From Paracoccus shandongensis (GTDB lineage Bacteria > Pseudomonadota > Alphaproteobacteria > Rhodobacterales > Rhodobacteraceae): 64,000 bases of DNA. The notes under the pieces are model-generated. The model was not told where the DNA came from. It searched no databases and was given only the letters and a program-made list of their open reading frames with translations. Shown piece after piece: positions 23,598 through 32,531 of this stretch. Location: NCBI RefSeq assembly GCF_017315735.1, contig NZ_JAFLRK010000001.1, positions 62,001 to 126,000 of the forward strand, in the 5' to 3' direction. How positions within the stretch are numbered: position 1 is the first letter of the stretch; every line of letters starts with the position of its first letter. The position numbers were made by a program, and so were the translations under genes.

Positions 23598-23613
23598 TGG
23601 CAAGAACTTTGGG
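23598..23613 (+). promoter_or_regulatory. Possible sigma-54 promoter of dctA
   Basis: TGGCAAGAACTTTGGG keeps the -24 TGGCA and most of the -12 TTTG of the sigma-54 consensus TGGCACGGCCTTTGC but has G instead of C at the -12 GC. It lies 66 bp before the dctA start codon. Confidence 0.45.
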
Positions 23614-23679
23614 CAGCCCTGCCGCCCGCGTAGGATGTGCGTCATCGCATAGACATTCACAAGGCTGGAGGAGGCCTTC

Positions 23680-25050
23680 ATGCAGTTGGACATATCCGCG
23701 CATCCCGTGGCCCATGAGAAACGGCCATTCTATCGCCACCTGTACTTCCAGGTGGTCATCGCCATCGCGGCGGGCGCCCTGCTGGGCCATTTCTATCCCC
23801 AGACGGGCGAGGCGCTGAAGCCCCTTGGCGACGGCTTCATCAAGCTGGTCAAGATGATCATCGCGCCCGTCATCTTCCTGACCATCGTCACGGGTCTGGC
23901 GGGCATGGGATCGCTGCGCGGGGTGGGTTCGGTCGTGGGCAAGGCATTCGCCTATTTCCTGACCTTCTCGACGCTGGCGCTGATCGTGGGCCTGATCGTG
24001 GCGAACGTGATCCAGCCGGGCAAGGGCATGAACATCGACCCCGCGTCCCTGGATGCAGGCGCCGTAGCGACCTATACCGAAAAGGCGCATGAAACGTCGC
24101 TGGTGGGCTTCGTCATGGACATCATCCCGACGACCCTGGTGTCGGCCTTTGTCGAGGGCAACATCCTGCAGGTGCTGTTCGTGGCCATCCTGTTCGGCAT
24201 CGGCCTGATCCTGGTCGGCGACAAGGGCAAGCCCGTGCTGCACATCCTGGAATCGGCCAGCTTCGCGGTCTTCCGCGTGGTGGACATCCTGATGAAGGCC
24301 GCCCCCATCGGCGCCTTCGGGGCCTTCGCCTTCACCATCGGCAAATACGGCATCGCGTCCATCATGAACCTGGCAATGCTGGTGGGGACGTTCTACCTGA
24401 CCTCGGCGCTGTTCGTGGTCGTGGTGCTGGGCACCGTCTGCATGGTCAATGGCTTTTCGATCTTCCGGCTGATTTCCTATCTGAAGGCGGAAATCCTGCT
24501 GGTCCTGGGCACCTCGTCGTCAGAATCCGCCCTGCCCTCGCTGATGGAGAAGATGGAAAAGGCGGGCTGCGCGCGTCCCGTGGTGGGCCTGGTCGTGCCG
24601 ACCGGCTACAGCTTCAACCTGGACGGCACCAACATCTACATGACGCTGGCCGCGCTGTTCATCGCGCAAGCCACGAACACCGACCTGACGCTGCAACAGC
24701 AGGTCTTGCTGCTGCTGGTCGCGATGCTGTCGTCCAAGGGGGCCGCGGGCGTCACCGGCGCGGGCTTCATCACGCTGGCCGCCACCCTGTCGGTGGTGCC
24801 CACGGTTCCGGTCGCCGGGATGGCGCTGATCCTGGGCGTGGACCGCTTCATGTCGGAATGCCGCTCGATCACCAACTTCATCGGCAACGCGGTGGCCACG
24901 GTCGTCGTCAGCCGCTGGCAGGGCGCACTGGACCGGGAACGCTTCGACGCGGTGATGGGCGGGCGCGAACCCGAGGGCCTTGCCGCCCCCGTCACCGGGC
25001 TGGCGATCCACCCCGCCGGGTTGCAGCTGGGCGAAAGCAGCGCGGACTGA
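23680..25050 (+). CDS. dctA: C4-dicarboxylate:cation symporter DctA
   Basis: A 456-residue secondary transporter of the DAACS family that imports succinate, fumarate and malate. Family motifs are the serine-rich [11 protein letters not shown] loop, [33 protein letters not shown] and the substrate-binding helix [28 protein letters not shown] lies a few bases before the ATG. It is transcribed away from dctBD under control of the sites at 23525-23613 and closes with its own terminator. Confidence 0.97.
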   Translation: MQLDISAHPVAHEKRPFYRHLYFQVVIAIAAGALLGHFYPQTGEALKPLGDGFIKLVKMIIAPVIFLTIVTGLAGMGSLRGVGSVVGKAFAYFLTFSTLALIVGLIVANVIQPGKGMNIDPASLDAGAVATYTEKAHETSLVGFVMDIIPTTLVSAFVEGNILQVLFVAILFGIGLILVGDKGKPVLHILESASFAVFRVVDILMKAAPIGAFGAFAFTIGKYGIASIMNLAMLVGTFYLTSALFVVVVLGTVCMVNGFSIFRLISYLKAEILLVLGTSSSESALPSLMEKMEKAGCARPVVGLVVPTGYSFNLDGTNIYMTLAALFIAQATNTDLTLQQQVLLLLVAMLSSKGAAGVTGAGFITLAATLSVVPTVPVAGMALILGVDRFMSECRSITNFIGNAVATVVVSRWQGALDRERFDAVMGGREPEGLAAPVTGLAIHPAGLQLGESSAD

Positions 25051-25070
25051 TCCCGCGCAAGAAAGCCAGG

Positions 25071-25097
25071 GGCGCCGCAGCGATGCGGCGCCTTTTT
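25071..25097 (+). terminator. Intrinsic terminator of dctA
   Basis: A perfect 9-bp stem GGCGCCGCA / TGCGGCGCC, 4-base loop, then TTTTT. Confidence 0.9.
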
Positions 25098-25103
25098 CAT
25101 GCC

Positions 25104-26063
25104 TTAGACCAGAATGTCCCCGTCGCGTGGCGGCGTGCCGTTCTGCACCGCCAGCAGGTTTTCCATCATCCGCGCGACCGTGGGCGCAAAGCCCTTCGCA
25201 TCCAGCGCCGCCAGATGCGGGGTCAGCACCACCGCGTCCAGGCCCAGCAGGGGGTTGTCGGGCGTGATCGGCTCGACCGAGAACACGTCGATGCCCGCGC
25301 CCCGCAACCGGCCCGCGCGGATGGCATGGGCCAGGTCAGCCTCGACCAGGACACCGCCGCGCGCGGCGTTGACCAGGATGGCATCGGACTTCATCAGCGC
25401 CAGTTGATCGCGCCCGATCAGGTTGCGGGTGCTGTCGTTCAACTCGCAGTTCAGCGTCACCACGTCGGATGCCGCCAGCAGTTCCTCCAGCGGCGCGAAG
25501 CGGGCGTTCAGGTCCGCTTCCTCGGCCGCAGTCAAGGGACTGCGCTTGGTGTAAAGGATCGGGCAGCCGAAGCCGCGCAGCAGGCGGGCCAGGGCGCGGC
25601 CGATATGGCCCATGCCGACGATGCCCACGGTGCGGCCGGTCAGGGTGGCGGCAACCGGCCCGATCTCGGCCTTGGACCAGCGGCCCTTTGCGATCCCCAG
25701 ATGGCCCCGCACGATGCTGCGGTTGACAGCCAGGATCAGGCCCAGCGTGGTTTCCGCCACCGCCACGGCGTTCGATCCGGTGGTGCGCAGCACCCGCACC
25801 CCGTGCCGCTGCGCCGCGTCCAGGTCGATGCCGTCATAGCCCACGCCCCATTTGTGGACCGCACGCAGGCCGGGCACGGCGAACATCGCGTCCGTCACGG
25901 GCACGTCGCCGGTGATCGCGAAGCTGGCCCCTTGCAGCGCCGCAAGCTGGTCCTGCGGCGCGCGCGACGCCGCCGTGGTCAGACGCCAGCCCGGGGGCAG
26001 GAAAGGCCACAGCCGGTCCAGCCGTTCGGGGGTGGATGGGTCCAGAAGAACAAGCGTGGTCAT
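25104..26063 (-). CDS. D-isomer 2-hydroxyacid dehydrogenase (NAD-dependent)
   Basis: A 319-residue cytoplasmic dehydrogenase of the phosphoglycerate/glyoxylate reductase superfamily. The NAD site is GIVGMGHIGRA near residue 150; the catalytic triad is Arg in NAARGG, Glu in VFSVEP and His in TPHLAA. The substrate cannot be told from sequence. It is the last gene of a three-gene minus-strand operon, starting 7 bp after the gamma-glutamyltransferase stop, and its end faces the dctA terminator. Confidence 0.85.
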   Translation of the reverse strand: MTTLVLLDPSTPERLDRLWPFLPPGWRLTTAASRAPQDQLAALQGASFAITGDVPVTDAMFAVPGLRAVHKWGVGYDGIDLDAAQRHGVRVLRTTGSNAVAVAETTLGLILAVNRSIVRGHLGIAKGRWSKAEIGPVAATLTGRTVGIVGMGHIGRALARLLRGFGCPILYTKRSPLTAAEEADLNARFAPLEELLAASDVVTLNCELNDSTRNLIGRDQLALMKSDAILVNAARGGVLVEADLAHAIRAGRLRGAGIDVFSVEPITPDNPLLGLDAVVLTPHLAALDAKGFAPTVARMMENLLAVQNGTPPRDGDILV

Positions 26064-26070
26064 GTCACCC

Positions 26071-27669
26071 TCAGATCACGAAGCGGATGCCGGGACGCGC
26101 CAAGCCGCCGCCCTGCGCCATCACCGTGCCGTCCGCGCGCCAGCAGGCCGCGCCGGTCATGGTGCCGTCCGGGGCAAAGCCGATGGCGTTCATGCCCCCG
26201 CCGATGGTCTTGACCAGCCGCACGTCATGGCCGCGCGCGCGCATGGCACCCGCCTGCGCGGCAAGGCTAGGTTCCAGTTCCAGGTGGGCCCCCTCGGTCC
26301 ACAGGCGCGGGGCCTCGACCGCCTGTTGCAGGGTCATGCGGTGGTCGATCAGGTTGACGATGGCCTGCATGGCGGACGGAAAGATCCGCACGCCCCCCGG
26401 CAGGCCAAGCGCGTAAAGCGGCGCACCGTCCCGCAGCACCATCATCGGCGCCATGGAGGTGGGCACCCGCTTACCCGGCGCGATGGACAGCGCCCGCCCC
26501 GGCCGGGGGTCATAGTTCAGCATATAGTTGTTGGGGATGATCCCCGTCCCCGGCACCATGAAGCAGGCGCCCCACAGCCCGTTGATCGTGTGCGTGGCGC
26601 TGACGATGATGCCGTCCGCATCGGCCACCGTGACATGCGTCGTGTCGCGGCTTTCATGGGGCATCCGCTGGCGGGCATAGTCCTTGGACGTGAAGCGGTC
26701 CACCGGCACATCCACGAAATCCGGATCGCCCGAGGCCGCGCGCCGGTCCTCGAAGGCCAGCGCAATGGCCCGCGCCATCAGATCCATCGTGTCGGGGTTG
26801 GCAAAGCCCATGCCGCGCAGGTCATGGGGTTCCAGCATGTTCAGCATCTGCACGACGTGAACGCCGGATGAGGCGGGCGGCGGTGGCCCTACGATGGTGT
26901 GGCCGCGATAGGTGCCGGTGATCGCCTGCCGCTCGACGGCCCGGGCCGCCGTCAGGTCGGCCAGCGTCACATGGCCCGCGTCCGCCAGCCGGTCCGCCAG
27001 CGCACGCCCCAGATCGCCGCCATGCAGCGCCGAGTCGCCCTGCTGCTGGATCAGGCGCAGGCTGGCCGCGTAATCCCCCATGACCAGCCGCCCGCCCGGG
27101 GCCAGCGGCGCGCCGTCCGGCAGGAACAGCCGCGCCATTTCGGGATCCGCGCGCAGGTCGTCCTCGTGTTCCCGGATCGCGCCGTGCAGATAGGGGCTGA
27201 CCGTAAACCCTCGCGCCGCCGCGCGGATGGCGGGGTCCACCACGTCGGCCCAGGGCAGCCGCCCGTATTGCCGCTGCATCAGGAACCAGCCGCGCAGGTT
27301 GCCGGGCACGGCCACGGCGGACGGCCCGATCCTGTTCCGCCGCCCTTCGACCTCCATCCAGGCGTCGGGCTGATCCGACACCGGCGTGAACATGTCCGCC
27401 CGCGCGCCCTGCCCCGCCACCGACAGCGCGTCGATCACCACATGCCGTCCGTCCGCCAGCCGCAGATGCGCGATGCCGCCGCCCGCGATGCCGACCATCA
27501 TCGGCTCTACCACCGTCAGCGTCAGCAGCGCGGCAACGGCGGCGTCCACGGCATTGCCGCCGACGGCCAGCATCTCGGCCCCCGCGGCGGTGCCCAGGGG
27601 CGCGTTCGTCACGACGACGCCGCGCGAGCCGGATGCAGGGCGCTTTTCGCAGGTGAAGGGCAGGGTCAC
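26071..27669 (-). CDS. ggt: Gamma-glutamyltransferase family protein (Ntn hydrolase)
   Basis: A 532-residue proenzyme of the Ggt family, which cleaves itself so that a Thr becomes the N-terminal nucleophile; here the Thr pair in RDTTHVTVADADG marks the cut between large and small subunit. Other family motifs are GGNAVDAAVAA, IGPSAVAVPG and PTSMAPMMVL. No Sec signal peptide is evident, unlike periplasmic GGT, which suggests a cytoplasmic member acting on a gamma-glutamyl or other acyl intermediate. It overlaps the GMC gene by 4 bases. Confidence 0.85.
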   Translation of the reverse strand: MTLPFTCEKRPASGSRGVVVTNAPLGTAAGAEMLAVGGNAVDAAVAALLTLTVVEPMMVGIAGGGIAHLRLADGRHVVIDALSVAGQGARADMFTPVSDQPDAWMEVEGRRNRIGPSAVAVPGNLRGWFLMQRQYGRLPWADVVDPAIRAAARGFTVSPYLHGAIREHEDDLRADPEMARLFLPDGAPLAPGGRLVMGDYAASLRLIQQQGDSALHGGDLGRALADRLADAGHVTLADLTAARAVERQAITGTYRGHTIVGPPPPASSGVHVVQMLNMLEPHDLRGMGFANPDTMDLMARAIALAFEDRRAASGDPDFVDVPVDRFTSKDYARQRMPHESRDTTHVTVADADGIIVSATHTINGLWGACFMVPGTGIIPNNYMLNYDPRPGRALSIAPGKRVPTSMAPMMVLRDGAPLYALGLPGGVRIFPSAMQAIVNLIDHRMTLQQAVEAPRLWTEGAHLELEPSLAAQAGAMRARGHDVRLVKTIGGGMNAIGFAPDGTMTGAACWRADGTVMAQGGGLARPGIRFVI

Positions 27670-29264
27670 GCCCGCGCATCCTCCAGCATCATCCGCGCGG
27701 CCTTTTCCGCGATCATCATCACCGGCGCGTTTGTGTTGCCGCTGGTGATCGTGGGCATGACCGAGGCATCCGCGATCCGCAGCCGCCCAAGCGCGCGCAT
27801 CCGCAGGCGCGGGTCCACCACGGCGCCATCGTCCACGCCCATGCGGCAGGTGCCGACCGGGTGGAAGATCGTCGTGCCCACCGCGCCCGCAGCCTTGACC
27901 AGGTCGTCGTCGGTCTGGAAGGCGATGCCCGGCACATGCTCGCTGGGGTCATAGCGGGTAAAGGCGGGCTGCGCGGCGATCTTGCGGGCCAGTCGGATGG
28001 CGCGGACGGCCACGTCCCGGTCGCCCGGCGTGGACAGATAGTTCGGGCGGATCGCCGGATGGGCGCGGAAATCCGGGCCGGTGACATGGACCGAGCCCCG
28101 GCTTTCGGGGCGCAGGTTGCAGACGCTGGCGGTCATGGCCGGGAAGGGGTGGACCGGGTCGCCGAACTTGTCCAGGCTGACAGGCTGGACGTGGAATTCC
28201 AGATCCGCCGTGGCCTTGTCGGGGCCGGACTTGGCGAAGATGCCCAACTGGCTGGGCGCCATCGACATCGGACCCGACCGCTTCAGCAGGTATTCCAGCC
28301 CGATGGACGCGCGGCCCAGCAGGCGCGACGCCTTTTCGTTCAGCGTCGGCACGCCGTTGACCTTGTAGACCAGCCGCAGTTGCAGGTGGTCCTGCAGGTT
28401 CTCGCCCAGGGACGGCACCTCGACCTGGGGCGCGATGCCCGCCGCTTGCAGCACGTCGCCGCGCCCGATGCCCGACTGTTCCAGGATCTGCACGGACCCG
28501 ATGGCGCCAGCCGACAGCACGGTTTCGCGGGCCGCGCGGACTTCCCTGCGCTGGCCCCCATGATGGAAGACGACGCCCTTGACCTCGCCCCCCTCGATCA
28601 CCAGCCGCTCGACCTCGGCCCCGGTCAGGACGCGCAGGTTGGGGCGCGACAGGACTGGGCGCAGAAAGGCCTTGGCCGCGCTCCACCGCCAGCCGCGCCG
28701 CTGGGTCACGTCGAAATAGCCGCTGCCCTCGTTGTCGCCCCGGTTGAAATCGGGGGTCGGCGGGATGCCCGCCTGTTCGGCGGCCTGCATGAAGGCGTCC
28801 AGCACGGCCCAGCGGACGCGGGCGGTTTCCACGCGCAATTCGCCCCCCGCGCCGTGGGCATCATCGGCGCCGCGATAGAAATCCTCTTGCGCCTTGAACA
28901 GCGGCAGCACGTCGTCCCACGCCCAGTCGGTGCAGCCCATCTGCCGCCAGCCGTCGTAATCGGCGGCCTGCCCGCGCATGTAGATCATGCCGTTGATCGA
29001 CGAACAGCCGCCCAGCACGCGGCCGCGCGGATAAAGCAGCGACCGGCCGCCCAGACCTTCCTCGGCCTGGGTCTTGAAGCCCCAGTCGGTGCGGGGATTG
29101 CCGATGCAATACAGATAGCCCACCGGGATGTGGATCCAGTGGTAATTGTCGCGCCCCCCGGCCTCCAGCAGCAGGACGCGGGTGCGGGGATCGGCGGACA
29201 GGCGGTTGGCCAGAACGCATCCCGCGCTGCCCGCACCGATGATGATGTAATCGCAGCTTTCCAT
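27666..29264 (-). CDS. GMC-family FAD oxidoreductase (choline dehydrogenase-like)
   Basis: A 532-residue flavoprotein. The FAD-binding motif IIIGAGSAGCVLANRLS starts at residue 6; the GMC signatures GRVLGGCSSINGMIY and the second, AGAIGSVQILEQSGIG, follow; the C-terminal part holds HPVGTCRMG with the catalytic His and the IADASVMPTITSGNTNAP motif. The ATG at 29264 is the natural start before the dinucleotide fold. GMC enzymes oxidise primary or secondary alcohols; the substrate is not evident. It heads the operon with ggt and the hydroxyacid dehydrogenase. Confidence 0.88.
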   Translation of the reverse strand: MESCDYIIIGAGSAGCVLANRLSADPRTRVLLLEAGGRDNYHWIHIPVGYLYCIGNPRTDWGFKTQAEEGLGGRSLLYPRGRVLGGCSSINGMIYMRGQAADYDGWRQMGCTDWAWDDVLPLFKAQEDFYRGADDAHGAGGELRVETARVRWAVLDAFMQAAEQAGIPPTPDFNRGDNEGSGYFDVTQRRGWRWSAAKAFLRPVLSRPNLRVLTGAEVERLVIEGGEVKGVVFHHGGQRREVRAARETVLSAGAIGSVQILEQSGIGRGDVLQAAGIAPQVEVPSLGENLQDHLQLRLVYKVNGVPTLNEKASRLLGRASIGLEYLLKRSGPMSMAPSQLGIFAKSGPDKATADLEFHVQPVSLDKFGDPVHPFPAMTASVCNLRPESRGSVHVTGPDFRAHPAIRPNYLSTPGDRDVAVRAIRLARKIAAQPAFTRYDPSEHVPGIAFQTDDDLVKAAGAVGTTIFHPVGTCRMGVDDGAVVDPRLRMRALGRLRIADASVMPTITSGNTNAPVMMIAEKAARMMLEDARA

Positions 29265-29360
29265 GCGCGAGAGGATGGCCGCAAAGACCGCCTTGCACAA
29301 GCGGCCGATGCGAACGGCCCGGCCAAAGGGCCGGACCGCTTGGAGGCTGCAGCCCCGGGG

Positions 29361-31619
29361 TCAGAACGACTTGCTCAGGCTGACATAGAAGGCCCGGCCC
29401 GGTTCGTTGAAGGTATTGGCGCTGGATCCGGTGCCCGTGCGCACCACCGTCTTGTCCAGAAGGTTGGTGATGCCCGCCGACACCCGCGCCGTGTCGTTGA
29501 CCTGCCAGTTGCCGCCCAGGTTGACCAGCGTATAGGGATCGCGGCTTTCGGTGTCGGCATAGACCTCGCCGGTGGTCGATGCGGTTCCGGCAGCCTCGAT
29601 CCTACCATAGCGGGTGGCCGACAGGGTGACGGTCAGCGCCTCGGTCGCCTGCCAGTCCAGCGCGGCGTTGAGGGTATAGTCGGGCACCAGGCTCAGCGGT
29701 TCGCCATTGTCCTTTTCCGACTTGATCATCTTGGTGAAGTTCGCGTTGAACGCGAAGCGGTCGCCCAGGTCGGTCGAGACGTTGCCCTCAAGCCCCGAGA
29801 TCACGGCCTTGCCTTCGTTTTCCCAGCGATACAGCCGGTTCGTCGTCGCGCCGTCGTTATACTGGACGAAGCCCGAGCCGATCCGGTTGTCGTAGTCGTT
29901 GTGGAAATAGGTCAGGCTGGCATTGATGCCCTGCGCCCCCGCATAGGCGATGCCGATTTCGCTGTTCAGGCTTTTCTCGGCTTCCAGATCGGGGTTGCCG
30001 ATCACAAGGCAGGGGCCAGTGACCTGCACCCCGTCGACATAGGGGCAGCCGTTACCCCGGGTGCGATAGACATAGTTCGGGTTCAACTGGAACAGGTTCG
30101 GCGTCTTGAAGGCGCGCGCCACGCCCAGCTTCATCGTCCATTCGTCGCTGAATTCATAGGTCGCGTTCAGCCCCGGCGACCAGGCGCTGCCGAAGGTGTC
30201 GCTGTAGTCAAAGCGCAGCGCGGGCGTCAGCGTCAGGCGGTCGTTCCATTCGATGTTGCCTTCGGCATAAAGCCCGACCAGGTTCTGCTCGCTTTCCGTT
30301 TCCCGGTCGGCGGGATCGACGGGAATGCCCAGCAGTTCCGCAAGGTCTTTCGCATCCTCGGGATCCTCAGCCAGGCTGTTCAGGATGGAATTGGGATCCT
30401 CCATGAACTCGCCCCGGTATTCGGCGCCCAGCGTCACGCGGCTGGCCTTGCCGCCCAGATCCATCGGCATGATCCATTCGGTCTTGGCGGTGATGTTGTC
30501 GAGGTCAATGGTGTTGTTGCGGAAGGCATCGTTCTCGCCATCGCCGTCGATATCGACGCAAGGGACATAGTTGTCCTCGATACTGCCCGAAAGGCCGGAA
30601 CACAGGCGGGTGTTGTCCGTCTTCTCCCATTGCAGATAGCTTATCGATTCGCCGAAATCGTATTCGCCGCGATGGGTCGTGGACAGCGTGCGGCGATACA
30701 TGCGGCTGGTTTCCGCCCCCACCAACGCCGCCGAATCCTCGCTGATCGTCCCGTTCCGTGTGTCGCCCGCGAAGATGTTGCCCTGGCGCGAGAAGTCGAA
30801 TTGCAGATCCAGCTCGTGGCCCGGCGCCATGTCCCAGGTCAGCAGGGCGCCCGTGTCCTTGTTCACCACGCCTTCGCGCGCGGCAAGCGTCTCAAGTTCT
30901 CCTTCTTCGTTCAACTGGGGCGGGTTCAGGTCGGGATCGTCGCCGCCGGTTTCGCTGTAGTTGCCGAAGACGCGGAAGGTCAGCCGTTCGCCCGCCGGGC
31001 CCGCCAGCATGAAGTTGGTGCGCTTGGTCACGCCTTCCTTGTCGTTTTCGGGCTGGTTCCAGTGCAGGCCCAACTGGCCGGTGAAGGTCTCGGGGCGCTT
31101 GGTGATGATGTTGACCACCCCGCCCGAGGCGCCCGATCCGTATCGCGCCGCCGCCGGGCCGCGAATGACCTCGATCCGTTCGATCAGTTCGGCAGGCACC
31201 CAGTTCGAATCGCCGCGGGTGTCGCGTTCGCCGCCCCGGCTCATCTTGACGGAATTGCGCGACAGCACGGGCTTGCCGTCGATCAGGATCAGCGTGTTTT
31301 CCGGCCCCATGCCGCGAATGTCGATCTGGCGCTGGTTGCCGCGCTGGCCGGTGGCCGTCGATCCGGTCAGGTTCACGCCCGGCTGCCTGCGCACGACTTC
31401 GGAAATGTCGTTGACGACCGGCTGCTTTTCCAGATCCTCGGCCGTTACCTGGGACACGCCGAGCGCCTGCTTGGCCTGTTCCTCGGCGGTCAGGACGATT
31501 TCTTCCAGAACGGTGACATCGCCGGTTTCCTGGGCGCGAAGGGGCGCGGCAACCAGGCCGAACGACACCAGAAGCGACAGCGACGTGCCCGAGACAAGCC
31601 GCGAACGAAAGGTCGCCAT
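29361..31619 (-). CDS. fepA: TonB-dependent catecholate siderophore receptor, FepA-like
   Basis: A 752-residue outer-membrane receptor with a signal peptide (cut near APLRAQE), TonB box LEEIVLTAEEQAKQALGVS, plug domain (about residues 55-185, with IDIRGMGPENTLILIDGKPV and the VERIEVIRGPAAARYGSGA-like stretch IEVIRGPAAARYGSG), and a 22-strand barrel ending in Phe. The TonB-box region with AEEQ...GVS is typical of FepA/IroN/PfeA. A loop with paired cysteines (GNGCPYVDGVQVTGPC) is present as in FepA. It lies downstream of the ABC importer of the same locus and would import ferric enterobactin-like chelates. Confidence 0.9.
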   Translation of the reverse strand: MATFRSRLVSGTSLSLLVSFGLVAAPLRAQETGDVTVLEEIVLTAEEQAKQALGVSQVTAEDLEKQPVVNDISEVVRRQPGVNLTGSTATGQRGNQRQIDIRGMGPENTLILIDGKPVLSRNSVKMSRGGERDTRGDSNWVPAELIERIEVIRGPAAARYGSGASGGVVNIITKRPETFTGQLGLHWNQPENDKEGVTKRTNFMLAGPAGERLTFRVFGNYSETGGDDPDLNPPQLNEEGELETLAAREGVVNKDTGALLTWDMAPGHELDLQFDFSRQGNIFAGDTRNGTISEDSAALVGAETSRMYRRTLSTTHRGEYDFGESISYLQWEKTDNTRLCSGLSGSIEDNYVPCVDIDGDGENDAFRNNTIDLDNITAKTEWIMPMDLGGKASRVTLGAEYRGEFMEDPNSILNSLAEDPEDAKDLAELLGIPVDPADRETESEQNLVGLYAEGNIEWNDRLTLTPALRFDYSDTFGSAWSPGLNATYEFSDEWTMKLGVARAFKTPNLFQLNPNYVYRTRGNGCPYVDGVQVTGPCLVIGNPDLEAEKSLNSEIGIAYAGAQGINASLTYFHNDYDNRIGSGFVQYNDGATTNRLYRWENEGKAVISGLEGNVSTDLGDRFAFNANFTKMIKSEKDNGEPLSLVPDYTLNAALDWQATEALTVTLSATRYGRIEAAGTASTTGEVYADTESRDPYTLVNLGGNWQVNDTARVSAGITNLLDKTVVRTGTGSSANTFNEPGRAFYVSLSKSF

Positions 31620-31766
31620 GGCAGGCTCCTTTTTTGTTTCATTGGGGATTTCTGGCTGGCGTTCGCGGGCTTCTCACGCGCGCTTCAAGCATCTGTGAGC
31701 CGCGGGCGCAACATTCCCGACAAAAATAGTTTCAGTGCCGTTTTGATGCCACAGTCGCGGCCCGCC

Positions 31767-32531
31767 TCAGACCTCGCCGTCGATCAGGACGGTGATGCGG
31801 CCTTGAGAGCAACGCTCGACCCGGGCGCGGACGCCATAGACGCGGGCCAGCAGGTCGGGCGTCAGCACGGTCGCGGGCTGGCCGCTGGAATGCAGTTCCC
31901 CCCGGTGCAGCAGGACGATCCGGTCCGCCCATTGCGCGGCCATCGCCAGATCGTGCAGCACGGCCACGACGATCCGGCCCTCGGCGGCAAGCGCGCGCAA
32001 CGCGCCCAGCAGGCGGACCTGGCGGGCCAGATCCAGCGCGCTGGTCGGTTCGTCCAGCAGCAGCACGCGCGGGTCGCGGACAATGGCCTGGGCCAGGCTG
32101 ACCATCTGCCGCTGCCCGCCCGACAACTGGTCCAGCGGCTCCATCGCCAGGTCGGCGATGCCGAGGCGTTCCAGCACCGCCATGGCCTGCGCGTCGGCCC
32201 CTGCCGCAAAACCGTCGCCCGCGCGCAGGGCGGCAATGACGCTTTCCAGCACGACCAGCGACGATCCGGCGGGAAGCGCCTGCGGCATCACCCCGATCAG
32301 CCGGGCGCGGCGGCGGATCGGCATCCGCGCCAGATCCTCGCCATCCAGCGCGATGCGCCCGCGATAGGGGGCAAGCTGGGCGATGGCGCGCAGCAGCGTC
32401 GATTTCCCGGCGGCGTTGGGACCGGCCAGGACCGTAACCTCGCCCGGGCGCAGGTCGGGCAGGGTCAACCCGCGCAGGATCGGGCGCGCGCCGTAACGCA
32501 GGCTGACGTTTTCGATGCGAAGCCCGCTCAT
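31767..32531 (-). CDS. fepC: Ferric siderophore ABC transporter ATP-binding protein
   Basis: A 254-residue ATPase of the FecE/FepC/BtuD type. Walker A is GPNAAGKS at about residues 38-45, signature LSGGQRQM, Walker B VLLLDEPTSALD, and switch His in AVLHDLAMA. Start at 32531 overlaps the permease stop by 4 bases. With the permease and binding protein upstream it forms the inner-membrane importer for the ferric siderophore. Confidence 0.92.
   Translation of the reverse strand: MSGLRIENVSLRYGARPILRGLTLPDLRPGEVTVLAGPNAAGKSTLLRAIAQLAPYRGRIALDGEDLARMPIRRRARLIGVMPQALPAGSSLVVLESVIAALRAGDGFAAGADAQAMAVLERLGIADLAMEPLDQLSGGQRQMVSLAQAIVRDPRVLLLDEPTSALDLARQVRLLGALRALAAEGRIVVAVLHDLAMAAQWADRIVLLHRGELHSSGQPATVLTPDLLARVYGVRARVERCSQGRITVLIDGEV

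Noticed and set aside
29310..29340. Terminator of the siderophore receptor gene
   Set aside because: CGGCCC / GGGCCG pairing exists but is short, has no T-run and lies among other GC repeats; not strong enough to list.
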